A stretch of DNA of 64,000 bases from an uncultured Peptococcaceae bacterium (GCA_937976375.1 CALJRU010000028.1:33331-97330), one strand, 5' to 3'. Shown: positions 1 to 9,350, counted from the first letter of the stretch. Made by a program: numbers and translations. Notes: generated by a model from the sequence alone, not told the origin.

Positions 1-693
1 TCACAGGTCAGCGTCGGAGAATACAAGGCATTTTTCCGCCCATTTCTTGAAGACGGCAAAGATATCCTCCATATTTCTGTTTCCAGCGGCATCTCTGGCA
101 CATACAATTCTGCCACACTGGCAGCGCGTCATCTGCTGGAAGAATTTCCTGAACGCAAGCTCATCGTCGTGGATTCGCTCAGCGGTTCTGTCGGCTATGG
201 CATGATTGTGGAGGAAGCGGCTCATCTGCGCGATGAAGGAAAAAACATCGAGGAAATTCGTGATTGGATCGAAGAGCATCGCCAGAGCATGCAGCATTAT
301 TTCTTTTCAACCGACCTCAGTTACTTTATAAAGGGCGGTCGCATTCCACGCTATGCAGGCATCCTCGCACAGAAAATGAAGATCTGCCCAGTCATGGTCG
401 CCAACACCAAAGGTGAAATCGTCATGAGCGATAAAATTCGCACCCGCAAAAAAGCAATCCAGCGCATTGTCGAACGCATTGGTGAAGTGGCGATTGATGG
501 CTATAACTACAACGGCAAACTTATGATCTCCCATTCAGACTTGGCTTCAGCGAAAGAAACGGCAGCCCTTATCCGTGAAAAATTTCCAAAGCTGATCGAT
601 CTTGTTATTCGCCCACTGGGCGCCACGTTCAGCGGTCACAGCGGCCCTGGCTGTGTATGCATCTGTTTCTGGGGCAAAGCACGCGTGCAATAA
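1..693 (+). CDS. DegV family protein (5' truncated by window edge)
   Basis: The reading frame is open from base 1, so the gene starts outside the window; 230 residues are visible. DegV proteins bind a fatty acid between two alpha/beta domains and in Gram-positives can hand it to the fatty acid kinase FakA. The visible part has the family hallmarks: the S-S-G-I-S-G-T-Y-N-S acyl-binding loop near the start, a D-S-L-S-G-S-V-G-Y-G stretch, the F-I-K-G-G-R-I-P segment and a C-terminal H-S-G-P-G motif. It lacks only the first roughly 50 residues. A second DegV gene lies at 41.9-42.8 kb. A terminator follows directly. Confidence 0.93.
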   Translation, partial: SQVSVGEYKAFFRPFLEDGKDILHISVSSGISGTYNSATLAARHLLEEFPERKLIVVDSLSGSVGYGMIVEEAAHLRDEGKNIEEIRDWIEEHRQSMQHYFFSTDLSYFIKGGRIPRYAGILAQKMKICPVMVANTKGEIVMSDKIRTRKKAIQRIVERIGEVAIDGYNYNGKLMISHSDLASAKETAALIREKFPKLIDLVIRPLGATFSGHSGPGCVCICFWGKARVQ

Positions 694-706
694 ATATTGA
701 CCGAAC

Positions 707-740
707 CTGCGGCATTGTCAATCTTGCCGCAGATTTTTTA
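707..740 (+). terminator. rho-independent terminator after degV
   Basis: An 8-bp stem, CTGCGGCA (707-714) with TGCCGCAG (725-732), is followed by a T-rich run. Confidence 0.85.
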
Positions 741-741
741 T

Positions 742-785
742 AAAAAAAGAGGCTTGGAGCATCTGCTTCAAGCCTCTTTGCTTTT
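742..785. terminator. bidirectional terminator between degV and the DUF1002 gene
   Basis: A 14-bp stem at 748-761/764-777 with one G-U pair. It has an A-run on its left and a T-rich run on its right, so it can act on both strands. It mainly serves the leftward DUF1002 gene. Confidence 0.85.
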
Positions 786-795
786 GCAATTTATG

Positions 796-1935
796 TTATG
801 CAGCAACGTCGGTATTTTCATTGGCGCTGCCGGTGTCGGTTGCTGCACCGCTGTCAACAGTGGTTGACTGTTGGCTGCTGCTATTGTCCTGCTGTTCTGC
901 TGCTGAATCTTGCGCAGCAGTGCTTTGATCGGTCGTCATTGCGGTACCATCATTGGTACTGCTGTTGTCAGTGGTTTGGACAGATTCTGTGGACTGAGTG
1001 GAAGCAGCATCACTGGTTGTGTCAACAACACCTGTGGTTGAATTTTGATCGCCGCTGGCACTATCGGAGCCACCGAAAACGCTGCGCAGCCAGTCAAAGA
1101 AACTGTTGATAATGTCCTGCAATTTTGCCAGGAAGCTCTGTCCTTCATCGCTGTGCAGGTAGTCACTGGCCTGGCCAATCAGGCTGGATACATTATCCGC
1201 TAAAGAATCCCAATCAATATCGAGTTTAGAAAGTTGGTTGATCAAATCAAGAAGCTGTTGATACTGTTCATCGGTCAAGGTGATCCCCAACTGCTGAAGC
1301 ACCTGGTCAACAATGCTTTGAACTTCTTCCGGTGTTTCTGGTTTTTGTTCTGCAATCTCCTGCTTAATGGTGTTGATCAGATCATTGGCCTGATCGTCAC
1401 CAATTTCCTGACCAAGCTCAGCGTTGGTCACAAGCTCCTGCGTAGCAGCCTGCTTAACATCTTCGCTGATCTGTTCGCCGGTAGAGACTTCGTAAGCCTT
1501 CATGATCCCAGTCAGCGCACCAGTACCGCTGACTTCGATTGGCGCTGTGATCTGTACATCGGCATCATTGATGCCAGCAGTAAGGATAGCGCTCTTATAC
1601 GCATCTGGCGTTACATAGTTGATATTATGCGTGGTAACATTCACGCCACTACCTTTCTTGGTATAAGTAATCATCGCACAAGAATTGGTACTGTTGCCAA
1701 TCTGAGCATCTGGCACCTTACCACTAAGATACTGACGTTCTTCAGAAATATCAACATCAATTATCTGTGCATTTTCATTAGCACCAAAATACTGTAAGAC
1801 TTCCTGGCGCTGCTGTTCATTCAAGTTTGTCCCAATGGTGACAATCTGATCCCCGACGGCAGCGTCGGCATAGGCAGCCACTGGCATAACCAGAATGCCC
1901 ATCAGCACAAGGGCTGAGATAAATTTCTTTTTCAT
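796..1935 (-). CDS. DUF1002 domain secreted protein
   Basis: 379 residues. The ATG at 1935 is chosen because GGAGG lies 8 bases upstream and a signal peptide follows (MKKKF, then a hydrophobic stretch ending A-Y-A-D-A). Residues of about 25-210 match the DUF1002 family of Gram-positive bacteria, with the typical G-D-Q-I-V-T-I-G-T start and a D-A-Y-K-S-A-I segment. The biochemical role of the family is unknown. The last 110 or so residues are low-complexity Ser/Thr/Gln/Asp-rich, like a wall-spanning or linker tail, with no LPxTG motif. It lies 91 bp downstream of the S-component gene and may be in the same transcript. Function is inferred only as exported or surface-located. Confidence 0.85.
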   Translation of the reverse strand: MKKKFISALVLMGILVMPVAAYADAAVGDQIVTIGTNLNEQQRQEVLQYFGANENAQIIDVDISEERQYLSGKVPDAQIGNSTNSCAMITYTKKGSGVNVTTHNINYVTPDAYKSAILTAGINDADVQITAPIEVSGTGALTGIMKAYEVSTGEQISEDVKQAATQELVTNAELGQEIGDDQANDLINTIKQEIAEQKPETPEEVQSIVDQVLQQLGITLTDEQYQQLLDLINQLSKLDIDWDSLADNVSSLIGQASDYLHSDEGQSFLAKLQDIINSFFDWLRSVFGGSDSASGDQNSTTGVVDTTSDAASTQSTESVQTTDNSSTNDGTAMTTDQSTAAQDSAAEQQDNSSSQQSTTVDSGAATDTGSANENTDVAA

Positions 1936-2026
1936 AATTTTCCTCCATGTCAATAAAAATCGCTTCTTGACATCGCTACTATAGCACACCAAAGCCGCAG
2001 AAACATAGCGAATTGGTAACAAAATC

Positions 2027-2578
2027 TTAAACTTTTTCTTTAATTCTTTGGGGAATCCGCTGAATAATCAGTGTCACAATCGCTAAAATGATAAACTTAT
2101 CCGCAAAATCGGTAAACACTTGTACCACAAAGACGCTGATCAACAATGGCAAATGCAAGACACCATACAAAACCTGCACAATATAGGCTGAACTGGCAGA
2201 TGTAATCCCACCAAAGACAAAGGCGCTTACAATGGAGCTAACCACCGATGCCGGAAAACCAACCACCAGCGCTTTCACCACCAATGGCAAACGCGCCATC
2301 TTAGGCTGGCGCAGCAAGCTTGCAAACAAAGCCACTGTAATGCCATTAGGAATAAACGGAATGGCAAACGGATCGTAACTTGCATTCAATAAACTCGACA
2401 GTACCGCACAAGGCACTGCATAAAAAGGGCCGCAAAATACTGCCACAAAGATGGTGCCAAAAGTGTCGCCATAAATCGGCAATCGTGTCACCATAACAAG
2501 AAAACTGCCAAGGATGTTCAAGCAGACCCCTAATGCGGCAAATGACAAACGCACCGTTCTCTTTCGTTCTACCGTCAT
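2027..2578 (-). CDS. ECF transporter S component-like membrane protein
   Basis: 183 residues from the ATG at 2578, chosen because GAGGGTGG precedes it; an in-frame extension upstream has no ribosome site. About five or six hydrophobic helices are seen. The L-P-I-Y-G-D-T-F-G-T segment and the glycine/proline-rich repeats resemble putative substrate-binding (S) subunits of energy-coupling-factor vitamin transporters of the CD3073 type. These proteins bind a vitamin or its precursor and work with a shared ATPase module encoded elsewhere. The substrate cannot be read from the sequence. It lies 86 bp downstream of the AI-2E-type permease gene on the same strand. Confidence 0.7.
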   Translation of the reverse strand: MTVERKRTVRLSFAALGVCLNILGSFLVMVTRLPIYGDTFGTIFVAVFCGPFYAVPCAVLSSLLNASYDPFAIPFIPNGITVALFASLLRQPKMARLPLVVKALVVGFPASVVSSIVSAFVFGGITSASSAYIVQVLYGVLHLPLLISVFVVQVFTDFADKFIILAIVTLIIQRIPQRIKEKV

Positions 2579-2664
2579 GGAATCCACCCTCTTCCTTGAG
2601 CGCCGCCGCCAAATGAATGATTTGACAGAAGCATCTTTTTTCCTGCACAAAAAGCCGTCAAAGA

Positions 2665-3873
2665 TCACATACGCAAGCCCTCGTCAACGCCTGACTGAAT
2701 CAGTTGATCTTCCGCAGAAATCTCATTACGGGCCAATCGTGCATAAACAATTTCAGTAAATAAGTAATACAACGCAGCAAACAATGGTACTGAGATCAAC
2801 ATCCCAACCAAACCGTAAAGGCTGCCGCCGATCGTAATGGCAAACAATGTCCACATGGCAGGCAGTCCAACCGAACCACCCACAACTTTAGGATAAATAA
2901 CGTGCCCTTCGATCTGTTGCAAAATAATCAAAAAGATCAAAAACGTCAGCGCCTTAATTGGACTTACCGTCAAAATCAACAGCGCGCCCACAGCGCCACC
3001 AATGAACGCACCAAAAATCGGAATCAACGCACAGAACCCTGTGAGCACCCCAATCATTGGCGCATACGGCAATCGCAAGACCAGCATGCCAATGGTGCAC
3101 AATGTGCCAAGGATAATCGCTTCGGTCAGCTGGCCAATAATGAAATGATAAAACTTTGCAAAACTAACCTGTGCCGCATGAACCAAATACACAGCAACAC
3201 GTTTAGACAAAAATGCAAAGCAAATTTTGCGTGCCTGAACGGCCAATTTTTCTTTATTGAACAGTGCATAGATGCTGAAAATAAAGGCAACAACCACTTC
3301 CACAACGCTGGATGCCAGAGCCGCTACAAAGGTCACCGTCGACATAACCGCCGATCCCAACACCGACGTCAATTGGGTGATGCGATCGTTCAATTGGCTG
3401 TTGAGATAATTTTCCAGCGTACTCGGCGAAAGATTCTGCAGCTGATCGCTGAGATGAGCAATTGCCGGGTTATACTTTTCAAACATCGACAAGATATTGG
3501 TCAAATAATCGAAATAACTTGGCACCGCCGATACAAACAGCGACAACGACGAAATCAGCTGCGGCACAACCACACTCACAATCAAGCCAAAAATGGCCCA
3601 AACGAGAATGATGGCCAACAGCACAGAAATACCACGTTCCATTTTTTTAAAACGTGGATTTTGAATACGGCAAAACACCCGCCGCTCAAAAAAGCGCAGC
3701 GGCACATTTAATACAAACGCAATCACCACGCCAATCAAAAACGGGCGCACCAGTTTTACAAACCATCCGACAAAACTACCAACCATGTCCATATTGAACA
3801 CGCCGTAGATAATCAGTGCCACCACAAAAATCAACAGCAGCACCCGTAAAACCGAAAAATTCTTTAATTCCAT
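2665..3873 (-). CDS. AI-2E family transporter (UPF0118)
   Basis: 402 residues with eight predicted membrane segments, the usual length for this family (E. coli TqsA/PerM, Bacillus YtvI/YdbI). The C-terminal half carries the typical P-x-x-G-x-L-T-G-x-x-A-L-I-P-x-x-G block followed by Q-x-x-E-G-H-V-I-Y-P, which is diagnostic. Members export autoinducer-2 or act as Na+(Li+)/H+ antiporters, and the substrate here is not determinable. AAGGAGA lies 8 bases before the ATG. It is the first gene of a leftward group with the S component and DUF1002 protein. Confidence 0.88.
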   Translation of the reverse strand: MELKNFSVLRVLLLIFVVALIIYGVFNMDMVGSFVGWFVKLVRPFLIGVVIAFVLNVPLRFFERRVFCRIQNPRFKKMERGISVLLAIILVWAIFGLIVSVVVPQLISSLSLFVSAVPSYFDYLTNILSMFEKYNPAIAHLSDQLQNLSPSTLENYLNSQLNDRITQLTSVLGSAVMSTVTFVAALASSVVEVVVAFIFSIYALFNKEKLAVQARKICFAFLSKRVAVYLVHAAQVSFAKFYHFIIGQLTEAIILGTLCTIGMLVLRLPYAPMIGVLTGFCALIPIFGAFIGGAVGALLILTVSPIKALTFLIFLIILQQIEGHVIYPKVVGGSVGLPAMWTLFAITIGGSLYGLVGMLISVPLFAALYYLFTEIVYARLARNEISAEDQLIQSGVDEGLRM

Positions 3874-4113
3874 ATTGTCTCCTTTTCACAGAAAAACATC
3901 GGGCATTATTATCTGCTATTATAACGAATTATCATTCTATATGAAACCCGTTTGTGACATTCCCATCAAATCTTAAAAAATACAATTTTTTCCTTCCTGC
4001 GATCAGGGACCCATTCCCCAACAACATCATTTTTGGTATAGTTTTATTATACACAGATCATTGCCATTCACCAATGGATAGACAAAAATTTCTAGAAATG
4101 GAGTGAAATTCTC

Positions 4114-5511
4114 ATGACCTTCACCAAAGACTATTGGCAAAAACAAGCAGCTGCCTGCCAGGAATCTCTTCTTAATGATCTGGCGCCACTCATTGCCATT
4201 GAAAGCGTACGTGACGACGCAGCCGCCAGCGAAGAAGCCCCGTTCGGCCCTGGCCCCGCTGCTGCTTTAGATTATATGCTCAACCTTGCAGCCCGCGATG
4301 GCTTCGAAACCGAAAACATCGAACATGCCGCCGGTGTGATCCGCTACGGCAAAGGCGAAAAGATTCTCGGTCTTCTCGCCCATCTCGATGTTGTTCCGGC
4401 AACCGGCAAATGGGATACCCCGCCATTTGAAGCAACCATCCGTGACGGCCGCCTTTATGGCCGCGGCACCAGTGACGACAAGGGGCCTGCCATGGCTTGC
4501 TACTACGCTCTTAAACTTTTGCGTGACGCTGGCGTTGAACCATCCTGCCAAATCCATCTCATCCTCGGCACCGACGAAGAAAGCGGCTGGCAATGCATGG
4601 AGCGCTACTTTGCCAGCCAGCCAATGCCTGACATGGCCTTCTCACCAGATGCCGACTTCCCGCTCATCAACGGCGAAAAAGGCATCCTCGAACTGCCTGT
4701 TGCCTTCCAGCTCGCTGCTGGCGGTCGCGACGGTCAACTCACCCACTTTGATGCCGGCATTCGCTCCAACATCGTACCAGAACATGCCACCTGCACCCTG
4801 ACCAGCGACCGCTGCACATCGCTTGCAGCCGCCTGGGAAACCTACCTTGGCAATAATACCGCCAATGGCAGCGCCGACGTCAGCGGCGACCAGCTCACCC
4901 TCACCTGCCACGGTCGATCCGCCCATGCCATGGAACCACAGGTTGGTCTCAACGCCGCCACCACCCTCGCCGCCTTCCTCGCCGACTATGACTTTGGCGA
5001 CGCCAACGCCTTTCTGCGTTTTCTCGGCCAAGACCTGCACGAAGACTTCTATGGCCAACGCCTCGGCATCGCCCACCACGACAGCGTCATGGGCGACGTG
5101 AGTGTCAACCCTGGCATCATCCGCTGCGACGGCAAAAATGCCAGCGTCCTCATCAACCTGCGCTACCCACGCGGCACCACCAATGATGCCATCGTCAACC
5201 ACATGCGCCAGCGCTACGGCACCATCATCGGTGAACCAGAAGGCATGAAAGACGTCCACTACATCCCAGCCGACGATCCACTCGTCACCACCCTCCTCGA
5301 CGTCTACAGCGACCATACCGGCAACCCTGCCGAACCGCTCTCCATCGGCGGCCTCACCTACGCCCACATCATCCCTCACGCCGTCGCCTACGGCATGACC
5401 ATGCCAGGCAGTGACGTCGTCATCCATCAGCCAAACGAAAGCCTCATCCTCGCCGACCTCGAAGCAGCCACCGCCATCTTCGCCGACGCAATCTATCGTT
5501 TGGTGAAATAA
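4114..5511 (+). CDS. pepV: M20 family dipeptidase PepV
   Basis: 465 residues, typical of PepV, a cytoplasmic dizinc dipeptidase that cleaves dipeptides with broad specificity. Visible metal and catalytic residues are His90 (A-H-L-D-V-V-P), Asp121 (S-D-D-K-G-P), the catalytic/metal pair Glu155-Glu156 (G-T-D-E-E-S-G-W), the Asp in S-P-D-A-D-F-P, and a C-terminal His in I-H-Q-P-N-E-S. The PepV-type lid domain lies between. It is a single-gene unit with a GGAG site before the ATG and a strong terminator after it. A role in peptide nutrition is inferred. Confidence 0.93.
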   Translation: MTFTKDYWQKQAAACQESLLNDLAPLIAIESVRDDAAASEEAPFGPGPAAALDYMLNLAARDGFETENIEHAAGVIRYGKGEKILGLLAHLDVVPATGKWDTPPFEATIRDGRLYGRGTSDDKGPAMACYYALKLLRDAGVEPSCQIHLILGTDEESGWQCMERYFASQPMPDMAFSPDADFPLINGEKGILELPVAFQLAAGGRDGQLTHFDAGIRSNIVPEHATCTLTSDRCTSLAAAWETYLGNNTANGSADVSGDQLTLTCHGRSAHAMEPQVGLNAATTLAAFLADYDFGDANAFLRFLGQDLHEDFYGQRLGIAHHDSVMGDVSVNPGIIRCDGKNASVLINLRYPRGTTNDAIVNHMRQRYGTIIGEPEGMKDVHYIPADDPLVTTLLDVYSDHTGNPAEPLSIGGLTYAHIIPHAVAYGMTMPGSDVVIHQPNESLILADLEAATAIFADAIYRLVK

Positions 5512-5548
5512 TGACTATGCACGGATGTTGCACCCTATAAGAAACACA

Positions 5549-5590
5549 AAACGCCTATCCTGACTTAACCAGGATAGGCGTTCTTTATTG
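5549..5590. terminator. bidirectional terminator between pepV and the SLH gene
   Basis: A 13-bp perfect stem (5549-5561/5570-5582) with loop ACTTAACC. T-rich on the right and A-rich on the left, so it serves both convergent genes. Confidence 0.9.
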
Positions 5591-5598
5591 TCATAACT

Positions 5599-8500
5599 TT
5601 ATGCAGTCTGTTCCCAGGCAATGAAACGCTGCAGAATGGCAGCTACCTGTGCACGTGTTGCCATGCCTTGTGGCACAAGTGTGTCGTCAGTCATGCCTCC
5701 AATGATGCCATTGCGAACAGCCCATATCATCGCTTGCTCAGCATAACCGCTAACGCTCGACACGTCACTGTAACTGTTTAAACCACCAACCACCTGTGGG
5801 CTGCCAATGTAACGATAGAGCATGGTCACCAACTGTTCACGAGTAACGTTACTCAACATATTGCTACCATCTGAAATACCTGCTTTTATTGCCCACTGAC
5901 GTGCACCTTCGTACCAGTCTTCTCCAGGCGCAGCACCAGTATCATCGTCTTCATAACGCTGCAGTACAGAAACGATCATGGCGCGAGTCATCGGCTTTTC
6001 GGGTGCAAATTCGCTTGCACTTGTGCCAACAAACAAACCACGACTCGTCACATAGTCAATGTTGTTCTTTGCCCAATGGTTCGAGGCCACATCGCTGAAA
6101 GACTGAGTGTTATCAAGAATTTTCACTGTTTCTCCATCAGAAAGGGTCACAATGAGGCCATTGTTGCCAAGAACACTGTTCTTGAGAATGGTTTCGCTAC
6201 CATTTTTATCCACTAGTACAGCTACTGTGCCAGGTGTCATATCCAACACAGGAATTTCCACCTGAACAGGATCATTTCCTGGCAAATCCACAGTCACGCT
6301 TGGTGCACTCGCTATGTCTTTCGACGCTTTCACGCCAACCATTGGCAAAATCACTGCCGTGTCATTTTTAGCCGCATCGCTGACAGCAGCGTCAGACAAC
6401 GTCACCGATGTGTTAACCACACCATTGACATCTATAGTCGTCGATGAACTGGAGCCATTCACGTCTTCCACTGTCGTTACCGTGCTACCATCTGGCTGCG
6501 TTTCCGTATCAGTGATTGTTGCATTTGGATCAGTAACAGTCACATTGCACTGCGCCGTAAAATTACCGTCCACTGTAGCCACAGTAATTACTGCCATACC
6601 ATTAGCCACAGCCGTTACTTTTCCATTGGCATCAACTGTTACTACATCAGTATTGCTCGATGTCCAACGCAGTGATTTGTTTGCGGCATTTACTGGACTG
6701 ACCGTTGCCATAAGTATTTCGTTTTCACCAGGCTTCAACGCCAGCGTACGCTTATTCAATGTCACACCTGTCACAGCGCTGCCTTCCTCTTCACCCTTCA
6801 CAGTCACTGGATTACCCAGCCAAGTCCCCTGCACATCAACTACGCCATTTTTATCACGAATGACCGTGCCATTGTTTGTTGCAGTGATACCTTTTGCAAT
6901 AACCAAACTTTGATACGCATCAACTTCCAATGTCTTGCCTGCTGGAATTGTGAAGTCATTCGTCGGTGTCACCTTATTTCCATAAATTTTTCCGACACCG
7001 CCATTCATATTATCAACGATGAACACACCGTTCCAATTGTCTCGTCCATTTACATCACTGATGCTTTTGGTGATAATCACAGGACTACCCTCACCTGTAG
7101 AAAAAATGGTATCCCCACCACCTGCACTGGAACCAATACCACGTGCACCACCAGAAGTAACAACCGTGCCGTTCGAAATTGTAACCATTCCAACGTTTTC
7201 ACCACCGATGCAAGCGTTAAGAGCGTTCTCATGAAGCTTTGCATAGATTGTTCCACCATTGATGGCAATACGACCATTAAAACAAGACGTAATCGCAGCA
7301 TTTCCACCTTGTGCAGAAATACTTCCACCATTAATTTCTACATCATTACTACAAATAGCAGGCGCATCTTCATAAGAAACTGCCTTAATAGTACCACCGT
7401 CAATCTTAACGGATCCTCCACGCCCGGTTCCCCCAAGAGCAGCGCCCATCCATCCACCTTGTGCGTCAATATTTCCGCCACTGATATAAACCTTAGCAAA
7501 TTCACCACCGATGCCAGTTCCTCCAAAGTAATTCGAATCACCTAATGCATTAATATTTCCACCTGAAATATTAATTGTCATCTCTTTATCACCGATAGCC
7601 GCACCGTGGCCTCCTCCACCAGTTACTGTAACATTTCCATCTTCAACGCTTACTGTTCCATATCCTCCAATACCTGTTCCGTTATATGATGTTTGAATGT
7701 TCAAATCACCCTTACCTTTGATTGTCAATATTGACTGGTCAGAGACATTCACGACCATTGGACCATTGGCATCCATGCATTCTAGATTATTTTTACTGCC
7801 ATCTGCCAATATCAAGGTCAAACTGCTTCCATTCTCTACATTGATCATCGCTCTTCTACCAAACATCTTCACGCCATTTAAGGTTAACGTAGCCTGTACT
7901 GGCTCTCCTTCATCGCCGACAACAATACAGTCGTTCACAGTTCCATTAGAAGAAACCGTCACATTTGCATTTTGATTCAATTTCAAAACTTGTTTCTCGT
8001 AGCTATAGCCAGTACCTAATACATTAAAACGATTGATTTCGCTTTTATCAACAACTTTATAGTAAGACTGATTACCAACAACATCTACTGTAATCGCTTT
8101 TCCTTCATCAATAGGACTACCAAAAACCGTACCGTTCGCAAGATCCCCTCTTGCAAACAAACCACCCTCAATTTTAATCGATTCAGCATCAATTAATGGA
8201 GTATCTTCCTCCCAGTCAGGCCCTGCACCCTCCCAAAGTCCACTAGCATCGCCAAAGATCCCATTATTAATGATACAAGTCTTAGCAGCAATCTTACTTT
8301 TTCTTATATCAACACCAGTAAAACGATATACTCCTCTAAAATCCCCATTATTTATCGTAAGATTATCGACATAAATTTCACCAAAACTCATTCCTCCACT
8401 GTTAATGATCAGATTTCCTTGTAAATTACTCTTTCCATTAACAGAGCTGACAGAAAACCCATTAGAGCTATCTACTGTCAGTGAAGCGCCATTCGGAAGA

Positions 8501-8844
8501 TCAATACTATTCAAACTAACGTTATCAAATACAATCCTAGCATTTACGCCCCTATTAATTACTAAATTTATTTTTTTATAAACATTAGAAAGTGTAAGCT
8601 TTTCATCTGACATAACAATTAATGTATCTTCTTGCCATTCGTAATCTACGCCTTCTTTTCCACCTTCTATTGCTATCTCTTCCTCGCTTTTTGCATTAAT
8701 AGGTGCTGGTGTCACTTCTTCTACCACAGGCTGAACATTGACAGCTTCTCCATCCTCTTCCGCTATCGCTGGAACAGGTGGGAACATAGTACAAAAAATA
8801 GTTGTTGCCAGCAGCGCGCTGAGCATTTTTCGATTTTTCATCAT
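5599..8844 (-). CDS. SLH-domain surface protein with repetitive beta-helix-like region and Ig-like (Big2) domain
   Basis: 1081 residues. The ATG at 8844 is chosen because GGGGAGA lies 6 bases before it and a signal peptide (M-M-K-N-R-K, hydrophobic core, A-I-A) follows. Residues of about 60-640 are a Gly/Asn-rich repetitive region (recurring G-G-x-I/V, I-x-G-G, I-N-G-G units), consistent with a right-handed beta-helix or carbohydrate-binding fold. Residues of about 695-775 form a bacterial Ig-like group 2 domain (W-T-S-S-N-T-D-V-V-T-V). From about residue 912 there are three S-layer homology repeats (F-S-D-V-x-x-x-x-W-A, then T-R-A). SLH domains bind pyruvylated secondary cell-wall polymer, so the protein should sit on the cell surface. 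Ligand unknown. Divergent from a small regulator with shared operators. Confidence 0.88.
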   Translation of the reverse strand: MMKNRKMLSALLATTIFCTMFPPVPAIAEEDGEAVNVQPVVEEVTPAPINAKSEEEIAIEGGKEGVDYEWQEDTLIVMSDEKLTLSNVYKKINLVINRGVNARIVFDNVSLNSIDLPNGASLTVDSSNGFSVSSVNGKSNLQGNLIINSGGMSFGEIYVDNLTINNGDFRGVYRFTGVDIRKSKIAAKTCIINNGIFGDASGLWEGAGPDWEEDTPLIDAESIKIEGGLFARGDLANGTVFGSPIDEGKAITVDVVGNQSYYKVVDKSEINRFNVLGTGYSYEKQVLKLNQNANVTVSSNGTVNDCIVVGDEGEPVQATLTLNGVKMFGRRAMINVENGSSLTLILADGSKNNLECMDANGPMVVNVSDQSILTIKGKGDLNIQTSYNGTGIGGYGTVSVEDGNVTVTGGGGHGAAIGDKEMTINISGGNINALGDSNYFGGTGIGGEFAKVYISGGNIDAQGGWMGAALGGTGRGGSVKIDGGTIKAVSYEDAPAICSNDVEINGGSISAQGGNAAITSCFNGRIAINGGTIYAKLHENALNACIGGENVGMVTISNGTVVTSGGARGIGSSAGGGDTIFSTGEGSPVIITKSISDVNGRDNWNGVFIVDNMNGGVGKIYGNKVTPTNDFTIPAGKTLEVDAYQSLVIAKGITATNNGTVIRDKNGVVDVQGTWLGNPVTVKGEEEGSAVTGVTLNKRTLALKPGENEILMATVSPVNAANKSLRWTSSNTDVVTVDANGKVTAVANGMAVITVATVDGNFTAQCNVTVTDPNATITDTETQPDGSTVTTVEDVNGSSSSTTIDVNGVVNTSVTLSDAAVSDAAKNDTAVILPMVGVKASKDIASAPSVTVDLPGNDPVQVEIPVLDMTPGTVAVLVDKNGSETILKNSVLGNNGLIVTLSDGETVKILDNTQSFSDVASNHWAKNNIDYVTSRGLFVGTSASEFAPEKPMTRAMIVSVLQRYEDDDTGAAPGEDWYEGARQWAIKAGISDGSNMLSNVTREQLVTMLYRYIGSPQVVGGLNSYSDVSSVSGYAEQAMIWAVRNGIIGGMTDDTLVPQGMATRAQVAAILQRFIAWEQTA

Positions 8845-8879
8845 GATAAGTCTCCCCTTCTTTGAGATTTCTTCAACTA

Positions 8880-8902
8880 AATGACATTCACTAAATGTCA
8901 TT
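8880..8902. promoter_or_regulatory. operator-like dyad 1 in the SLH/HTH intergenic region
   Basis: Perfect 9-bp arms AATGACATT (8880-8888) and AATGTCATT (8894-8902) with a 5-bp spacer. The site begins a few bases downstream of the predicted start of transcription of the SLH gene, where a bound repressor would block elongation. It matches the second dyad at 18 of 23 positions. The adjacent Cro/CI-type protein is the obvious candidate ligand (inference). Confidence 0.75.
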
Positions 8903-8911
8903 ATTTATTAA

Positions 8912-8940
8912 ATCTTACCACACACTACATACATTGACAA
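8912..8940 (-). promoter_or_regulatory. promoter of the SLH gene
   Basis: On the minus strand TTGTCA (8940-8935), 17-bp spacer, TAAGAT (8917-8912). The -35 box lies inside operator dyad 2. Confidence 0.7.
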
Positions 8941-8955
8941 TCACCGGATGTCATT
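8933..8955. promoter_or_regulatory. operator-like dyad 2, covering both -35 boxes
   Basis: Imperfect dyad ATTGACAAT (8933-8941) and GATGTCATT (8947-8955) with a 5-bp spacer, the same layout as dyad 1 and identical at 18 of 23 positions. It covers the -35 elements of both divergent promoters, so one bound dimer could shut off both genes. Confidence 0.7.
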
Positions 8956-8962
8956 CTAATAA
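8934..8962 (+). promoter_or_regulatory. promoter of the HTH regulator
   Basis: TTGACA (8934-8939), 17-bp spacer, TAATAA (8957-8962). The -35 box overlaps the -35 box of the leftward SLH promoter back to back. Confidence 0.75.
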
Positions 8963-8991
8963 GCTAAGTTATGACGGTAGGAGGATAGCCA

Positions 8992-9246
8992 ATGTATAAA
9001 AACAGAGCAGCCAGCGGTCGAAATAATATTTGCGGCCAAAACATCAGTGCTTTGCGCATGCAGTTGCAACCTAAAGTGTCACAAAGAGCGTTGGCAGATT
9101 TAATGCAATTAAAGGGCATTGACCTTGACAAGAATGCCATTCAGCGCATAGAAAGCGGCGAACGTTTTGTCACAGATATCGAGTTAAAAGCTTTCGCCCA
9201 AATTCTCCACGTTACAACCGATGAACTGCTGCACGAAGAAGAGTAG
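8992..9246 (+). CDS. Cro/CI-type helix-turn-helix regulator
   Basis: 84 residues, essentially a single XRE-type DNA-binding domain: V-S-Q-R-A-L-A-D as helix 2, N-A-I-Q-R-I-E-S-G-E as the recognition helix region, then L-K-A-F-A-Q-I-L-H-V-T. AGGAGG lies 7 bases before the ATG. It has no sensor or oligomerisation domain beyond this. It is divergent from the SLH protein gene, and two near-identical dyads lie between them, so autoregulation plus control of the surface protein is the simplest model (inference). A strong hairpin follows about 55 bp downstream. Confidence 0.85.
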   Translation: MYKNRAASGRNNICGQNISALRMQLQPKVSQRALADLMQLKGIDLDKNAIQRIESGERFVTDIELKAFAQILHVTTDELLHEEE

Positions 9247-9300
9247 AAAAACATACAAAAATAGCTCATAGTGAAATAAATAACCCATTGATGCACACTT

Positions 9301-9350
9301 AAACAACGAAGCCCCTTGGCATTTTCCATGCCGAGGGGCTTCGTTGTTTA
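9301..9350. terminator. bidirectional terminator between HTH gene and aldo/keto reductase
   Basis: A stem of about 20 bp (9301-9321/9329-9350) with one G-A mismatch. The right arm includes the stop codon of the leftward reductase gene. Confidence 0.8.

Noticed and set aside
4642..5427. Minus-strand open frame within pepV
   Set aside because: Val/Asp/Gly-rich antisense translation of a well-conserved peptidase. No start signal.
7000..8400. Repeated GGTGG/CCACC-rich DNA inside the SLH gene as a DNA repeat element
   Set aside because: It follows from Gly-rich protein repeats (I-x-G-G units) in one continuous reading frame. No exact tandem DNA unit was found.
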